From the NCBI GenBank assembly GCA_023487445.1, contig JAMDBQ010000015.1, positions 1 to 37,715 of the forward strand: DNA of 37,715 nt. The letters are read 5' to 3'. Every line of letters starts with the position of its first letter. The first letter of the stretch is position 1. Made by a program: the position numbers and the translations under genes. Below the pieces are notes generated by a model. The model saw only the letters and a list, made by a program, of their open reading frames with translations, ran no database searches and was not told the DNA's origin. The DNA is from Candidatus Martarchaeota archaeon (GTDB taxonomy: Archaea > Thermoproteota > Thermoprotei_A > Marsarchaeales > Marsarchaeaceae). Positions 33,700 through 37,715 of this stretch are shown here, in pieces.

Positions 33700-34127
33700 A
33701 TAAAATGGATGAAGACAGCGAATTCCAGAAAATAAGGGAGAAGAAGCTCAAGGAACTAATGGCCGCGGGATCATCTAAACCCGCTTCCACAAACGGGTCT
33801 CCGAACAAGCCAATTCAGCTTTCAGACGCGACCTTCAAAAGTGAGGTGTCAAAGTATCCCGTGGTTGTGGTTGACTTCTGGGCGCCGTGGTGCGGCCCAT
33901 GTAGAATGGTTGCCCCAATCGTAGAGCAGTTGGCCTCAGAGTACGCCGGAAAGGTTGTGTTCGGTAAACTCAACGTGGACGACAATCCAGTCACAGCGAA
34001 TGAATTCGGCATACAGAGTATACCCACCATGCTCGTGTTCAAGGATGGTCAACCAGTTGACGGATTCATAGGTGCCGCCCCCAAGGCACAGATCGAACAG
34101 AAGTTCAAACCATACATATCGGCGTAG
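33696..34127 (+). CDS. Thioredoxin with charged N-terminal extension
   Basis: The C-terminal 105 residues are thioredoxin: VVVVDFWAPWCGPCRMVAP with the redox pair Cys66/Cys69, then VNVDDN-like LNVDDNPVTANEF and the cis-Pro motif QSIPTMLVFKDG. The first 35-40 residues are Lys/Glu- and then Ser/Pro/Gly-rich, without signal-peptide character, so they look like a flexible extension. GTG at 33696 overlaps the DUF302 stop (GTGA); ATG at 33705 is an alternative three codons later. TrxB should reduce it in the cytoplasm. Confidence 0.93.
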   Translation: MNKMDEDSEFQKIREKKLKELMAAGSSKPASTNGSPNKPIQLSDATFKSEVSKYPVVVVDFWAPWCGPCRMVAPIVEQLASEYAGKVVFGKLNVDDNPVTANEFGIQSIPTMLVFKDGQPVDGFIGAAPKAQIEQKFKPYISA

Positions 34128-34147
34128 GCTCCGGTAGTGGATACCCC

Positions 34148-35146
34148 GTGGATGCCCAGTACGATGTAGTGGTGGTGGGAGGAGCGGCTGCTGGGCTCAC
34201 CGCTTCCCTTTACACTGCTAGACAGGGCTTGAAGACCCTAGTGGTTACAAAGGATATCGGAGGCCAAGCTCTGCTCACCAATGAAATACAAAACTATCCC
34301 GGGTTCGCCGAGATCTCCGGGTTTGAACTTATGAATAAGTTCAGGGAGCAGGCGGAGCGATACGGCGTCGAGTTTCTATACGACGAAGTAGTCGGGGTGA
34401 AGATGGCGGAAGAGGGGTGCTTCAGCGTCAAAACACGTTCGGGTGACGTAGGCACATGCGCCGTTATCCTCGCTTTCGGAAAGACACCCAGGGATCTAGG
34501 AGTTGAGGGCGAGGAGAAGTTCAAGGGGAAAGGAGTGTCTTACTGCGCGGTGTGCGACGGCCCCCTTTTCAAAGGGAAGAGCGTGGCCGTGGTTGGCTCG
34601 GGTGAGCCTGCTCTTGAAGCCGCTAACTATCTTTCAGGAGTATGCGCCAAGGTGTACGTCGCACAGAGGACTGCTAAACCCATCGGGCGCGACGACTTGG
34701 TGTCGACGCTCAAGTCTACGCCCAACATCGAGTTCCTAAACTCCGTTGAGGTAAAACGGATAAACGGGGACACCAAGGTCAGGTCGATCACCCTAGTTGA
34801 CGCATCTTCTCCGAAGGATGGAAGGGAGGAGAAGGTGCTTCCAGTTGACGGCGTATTCGTGGAAATGGGTTACGTAACCAGGACCAAGTTCCTAGAAGGT
34901 CTGGTAGAACTCAACGGCCTAGGCGAAGTGGTGACTGACAAGGACGGGTCGACATCCACTCCTGGGGTTTTCGCCGCGGGCGACGTGACCGACATACCCT
35001 ATAAGCAGGCGATCATATCCGCGGGCCAAGGCGCGTCTGCTGGTTTGTCTGCCTACAACTATGTTCAGAAGCTTCGGGGAAGACCAGTGTCCAAGGCTGA
35101 CTGGAGAAGTCTGAAACCTACGCCCACACAGAAGCCCGAGGGCTGA
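34148..35146 (+). CDS. trxB: Thioredoxin reductase
   Basis: TrxB reduces thioredoxin with NAD(P)H and FAD. The 332-residue protein has the FAD motif VVVGGAAAGLTA (8-19), the redox-active SYCAVCDGPLF (Cys133, Cys136), a second dinucleotide motif VVGSGEPALEAA, and the FAD-closing TPGVFAAGDVTD. Length is standard. The second motif reads GSGEPA where most bacterial TrxB have GGGDSA, so the pyridine-nucleotide preference should not be assumed. It starts with GTG 20 bases after thioredoxin. Its TGA stop abuts the TGA of the convergent PEBP-family gene, forming TGATCA. Confidence 0.93.
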   Translation: MDAQYDVVVVGGAAAGLTASLYTARQGLKTLVVTKDIGGQALLTNEIQNYPGFAEISGFELMNKFREQAERYGVEFLYDEVVGVKMAEEGCFSVKTRSGDVGTCAVILAFGKTPRDLGVEGEEKFKGKGVSYCAVCDGPLFKGKSVAVVGSGEPALEAANYLSGVCAKVYVAQRTAKPIGRDDLVSTLKSTPNIEFLNSVEVKRINGDTKVRSITLVDASSPKDGREEKVLPVDGVFVEMGYVTRTKFLEGLVELNGLGEVVTDKDGSTSTPGVFAAGDVTDIPYKQAIISAGQGASAGLSAYNYVQKLRGRPVSKADWRSLKPTPTQKPEG

Positions 35147-35608
35147 TCAACTCCTAGAGTACTTCGCGACTAACTCCGCCTGGGCTATGGTTAATCCCTT
35201 TATCTTTTGGCGTAGTTGGCTGCTCGTCAAACCCGGCGGGAACTCCGTCTCCTCCGAAAGCGCGTACGCTTTGAAGAAGTATCTGTGGTCGCCGTGGCCT
35301 CTGGGTGGGCAGGGTCCGTCATAACCGATTTCCCCGAAGTCGTTGACTCCCTGAGAGCCGAGCCCCTGCACCACTTTGAGTTTGGGCACACCTTTAGGTA
35401 TTCGTGTGGTTGTGGCCGGGATGTTGTAGATCACCCAGTGAACAAAGGTTTTCCCGGGCGCGTCCGGGTCTTCCACAACGATTGCATAGGATTTGGCGCC
35501 CTGCGCAGGCGCTAGCTCAAGTGGCGGTGAAATGTTGGTTCCCTCACACGTGTAGTCGCGTGGAAACCGGCCTTCAAACACAGTCTTCAAGCCAAACGCC
35601 ATGATCAC
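35147..35608 (-). CDS. PEBP-family protein (YbhB/YbcL type)
   Basis: This is a 153-residue soluble protein of the phosphatidylethanolamine-binding / Raf-kinase-inhibitor-like family. Motifs are NISPPLEL, VVEDPDAP, FVHWVIYNIP and GYDGPCPPRGHGDHRYFF, the anion-binding pocket. Length is standard for prokaryotic members, whose ligand and role are mostly unknown. The longest frame starts with GTG at 35608; ATG at 35602 is an equal choice. It converges on trxB with no intergenic base. Confidence 0.93.
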   Translation of the reverse strand: MIMAFGLKTVFEGRFPRDYTCEGTNISPPLELAPAQGAKSYAIVVEDPDAPGKTFVHWVIYNIPATTTRIPKGVPKLKVVQGLGSQGVNDFGEIGYDGPCPPRGHGDHRYFFKAYALSEETEFPPGLTSSQLRQKIKGLTIAQAELVAKYSRS

Positions 35609-35727
35609 GCGTCTTTCAGACGACGAGAAGTGGGTAATAAACTTTTGAAGGAGGGGAGGCTGAGGGTGGACTGCTCCGGGGCAGAACCAACGCTATCCAA
35701 GGGTTGCATTGAGGTCTAACTTGCTGT

Positions 35728-37470
35728 TTACTCCAAGAGGTAGGTTTGGATTGGGTTGTCGGTTGACAGCCACTGCGGACCCTCGACTCTTTCACCTGTT
35801 TTGCTGTCAACCCCGGAACCCTTCGGGAGGTAGACTCTATGGGTTTCCGAGGCCTTGGTGGCTGGCGCGTAGAGCACCATGTCGCCGACCATATACTCCG
35901 ACGGGATGAAATAGGCTTCGGGGTCGTCGGGGTAGTTGTAGAACACTGGCCTGACCACTGCGTGGCCAAGTGAATGAGCTTCTTTGGCGGCGGCGTTTAG
36001 GTGTGCTGCCATCCCGCGTCTCAGATCAAACACGTCAACCAGTTCACGCTTATATGACGTGGGGAGCCCGTAAAGCTCCTGATCGTTTCCTCCCATGGAC
36101 TTATGGTTTCTAAATATGGGGAACAGGGCGGCTACTTGGTAGTACCTGACCAAAAGATCTGGGCTGGATTCACCCTCGAATCCTCCTAGATCGCATCCGC
36201 AGTATGGCACCCCGGACAACCCCAGGTTCATGACCATAGAGAGCTGCAACGGTAGATCGTCCCAGGAGGAGACGTTGTCACCCGTCCACACCGCGGCGTA
36301 CTTCTGTATTCCCGCGTACCCCGACCTCGAAAGTACATATGGCTTGTCAACCCCCGCCTCTAGGAGGGCCTCGTAAGTTGACTTGGCTGCGAAATACGAA
36401 TAGGCGTTGTGCACCCTTGCATGACTCACCTTTGACCCTGAGTCGTCTGTTTGAACCGCGTTCTCACCCATTGTTCTATCAGGGTTTCTGATACTTGGTT
36501 CATTCATGTCGAGCCACACGCCGTCGGCTCCAAATCGAACAAACTCAGAGACAACTCTTCTCCAAAACGATCTGCCATTCTCGTTTAGGAAATCGGGGAA
36601 GCAGCAGCTTCCGGGCCAGACTCGGCCAACGTAGAGTGAGCCCTCAGCGTCTTCTACGTAGCATCCAAGCCCCCGCTTAAAGACGTCGTAGTTTTGATCG
36701 AGTTTGATCCCTACGTCGACTATCGGGATAACTTTAACGCCCATTCGGTGCAGTCCATCGGCTAGCTTCACTGGGTCGGGGAATCTTGATGCGTCCCATG
36801 TAAACACCCTGTAGCCGTCCATGTAGTGTATGTCGAGGTATACCGCGGAAACCCAGAACTCCCTTAGGTAGCGCTCCACGACCCCGAGCACCTCCTGCTG
36901 GGGGTAGTAGCTCCATCTCGATACCTGGTGGCCTAGAGCCCATTCGGGGCAGTCAAACGGTCTGCCGGTCACAGACGTATACTGTTCTAGTACGGCGTTG
37001 AAGGATCTGGCGCTGAAGAAGTATACGTCGAAGTCGCTCTCCGACACAGTCACGGTGAGACGGCCACGTCTCTCGGCGCCGACGTCGAACACGGTGCGCG
37101 ATGGGCTGTTGACGAACACACCGAGCAGGGGGTTGGCAACCAAAACTATGAATGGGATGCTGAGATACGCCTTGGTTCTTTCGGCGAAGTATCCCCAGGC
37201 GTCGGAGTTCCAGTTCACGTACCTTCCCCTTTTCCGATCAAATCTATAGGGGTGTTCTCCAAGCCCGTAGGCGTGGCTGCACGGCTCTAGTTCAACCGAT
37301 ACCTCAACGGTATTCCCCTCCGACTCTAAGAATTCGACACTTCTCCCGTAGAGGTCGAAAGCCAGGTTGTCCACATCGGCGACCGCTATGTCGTCGAACC
37401 GCGTATACCTTGCGCCGGCGTTAACCCTGACCTTTGTGAATGGATGTTTATCCGAGCACGCTAGCTTCAT
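35728..37470 (-). CDS. GH31 alpha-glucosidase (MalA-like), lacking the distal C-terminal domain
   Basis: This enzyme releases glucose from maltose and malto-oligosaccharides. The 580-residue protein has a beta-sandwich N-terminal domain (about 1-160) and the GH31 barrel: WLDMNEPS with nucleophile Asp321, and WTGDNVSSWDDL with acid/base Asp398. VYLDIHYMDGYRVFTW and VDVGIKLDQNYDVFKRG resemble Sulfolobus MalA (693 residues). The frame ends at NPIQTYLLE, where MalA continues for about 100 residues of C-terminal beta domain; other frames downstream show no continuation. The active site is intact. It has no signal peptide, so it should act inside the cell, providing glucose for Glk. Confidence 0.92.
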   Translation of the reverse strand: MKLACSDKHPFTKVRVNAGARYTRFDDIAVADVDNLAFDLYGRSVEFLESEGNTVEVSVELEPCSHAYGLGEHPYRFDRKRGRYVNWNSDAWGYFAERTKAYLSIPFIVLVANPLLGVFVNSPSRTVFDVGAERRGRLTVTVSESDFDVYFFSARSFNAVLEQYTSVTGRPFDCPEWALGHQVSRWSYYPQQEVLGVVERYLREFWVSAVYLDIHYMDGYRVFTWDASRFPDPVKLADGLHRMGVKVIPIVDVGIKLDQNYDVFKRGLGCYVEDAEGSLYVGRVWPGSCCFPDFLNENGRSFWRRVVSEFVRFGADGVWLDMNEPSIRNPDRTMGENAVQTDDSGSKVSHARVHNAYSYFAAKSTYEALLEAGVDKPYVLSRSGYAGIQKYAAVWTGDNVSSWDDLPLQLSMVMNLGLSGVPYCGCDLGGFEGESSPDLLVRYYQVAALFPIFRNHKSMGGNDQELYGLPTSYKRELVDVFDLRRGMAAHLNAAAKEAHSLGHAVVRPVFYNYPDDPEAYFIPSEYMVGDMVLYAPATKASETHRVYLPKGSGVDSKTGERVEGPQWLSTDNPIQTYLLE

Positions 37471-37549
37471 AAGCTGAGCCTGCCTCGCAGGCTAAAATGC
37501 GTTATTTTAAGCTTTTTCTAATGGAAACAGGGCTGGGCCTAGTTCCGGG

Positions 37550-37681
37550 GTGGCTTTCAAAACTGATGGGAATCTTGGCATGGCCGTCAAATGCAGGAGG
37601 AAGGGTGACGCGGCGGTTTTGAGCCGGGACCGGTACGAGTACGTGGTTCAGAAGATTGACGGGTTGATTAAGCTTGTGCGG
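37550..37681 (+). CDS. Unidentified partial ORF at the right edge
   Basis: A plus-strand frame beginning at GTG 37550 (or ATG 37580) runs into the end of readable sequence and includes YEYVVQKIDGLIKLVR. A TATA-like TTATTTTA lies near 37502-37509. I do not recognise a family, and only about 44 residues are visible. It may not be a gene. Confidence 0.3.
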
Positions 37682-37715
37682 GGGGGGGGGGGGGGGGCGG
37701 GGCGGGGAGGGGGAG
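37681..37715. other. G-homopolymer at the window edge, probable sequencing artefact
   Basis: The final 35 bases are almost entirely G with a few C and A. No other sequence in the window looks like this, and runs of G at contig ends commonly come from two-colour sequencing dark cycles. It should not be read as genomic sequence. Confidence 0.75.

Noticed and set aside
1-37715. CRISPR array, insertion sequence or prophage
   Set aside because: No regularly spaced repeats, transposase motifs, terminal inverted repeats or phage structural genes were seen.

Overview
The window looks like chromosome from a thermophilic, sugar-using archaeon, most likely Thermoproteota-like; the lineage is inferred. 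The grounds are: (1) most transcription-unit starts have an A/T-rich TATA-like element about 21-36 nt before the start codon and little or no leader; (2) archaeal-type regulators are present (TrmB-like and DtxR/MntR-like winged helices), with a Sulfolobus-style TreX/TreY/TreZ set; (3) GTG and TTG starts are frequent. The left edge cuts a molybdenum hydroxylase gene. The right edge ends in a G-homopolymer that is probably an artefact.

Region 1 (1-12.4 kb) handles storage and transport of alpha-glucans and trehalose. treY and treZ lie on the minus strand, treX and a TrmB-like regulator on the plus strand, followed by a four-gene MalEFGK-type sugar ABC transporter on the minus strand. treY is interrupted by an in-frame UAG.

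Region 2 (12.7-22.9 kb) is mixed. It holds a DUF488 protein; a NicO/UreH-like metal permease with a DtxR/MntR-type repressor, preceded by a perfect 14-bp inverted repeat that brackets the TATA box; a NitT/TauT-type ABC ATPase and two-module permease whose usual C-terminal AAA-associated domain is a separate divergent gene; an asparagine-synthetase-like protein with a C-terminal zinc ribbon; an MFS transporter; a nucleotidyltransferase-like protein; and a metallophosphoesterase.

Region 3 (22.9-32.3 kb) is the most striking part. It is a compact minus-strand operon, fbp - glk - tkt - tal/pgi fusion - gnd - zwf, carrying bacterial-type families for hexose phosphorylation, the oxidative pentose phosphate pathway and carbon return to glucose 6-phosphate. 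Most archaea lack the oxidative branch, so the intact block suggests transfer from bacteria. 6-phosphogluconolactonase, ribose-5-phosphate isomerase and ribulose-5-phosphate epimerase are not in the window.

Region 4 (32.3-37.7 kb) holds a 58-residue CDGSH iron-sulfur protein, a winged-helix regulator divergent from a DUF302 - thioredoxin - thioredoxin reductase operon with a 17-bp palindrome between them, a PEBP-family protein, a GH31 alpha-glucosidase lacking the usual distal C-terminal domain, and a partial ORF at the edge.

Taken together, imported sugars or internal glucans would be cut by the GH31, TreX and Tre enzymes to glucose, phosphorylated by Glk and oxidised by Zwf/Gnd to give NADPH, which TrxB could use. 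This metabolic link is inference.
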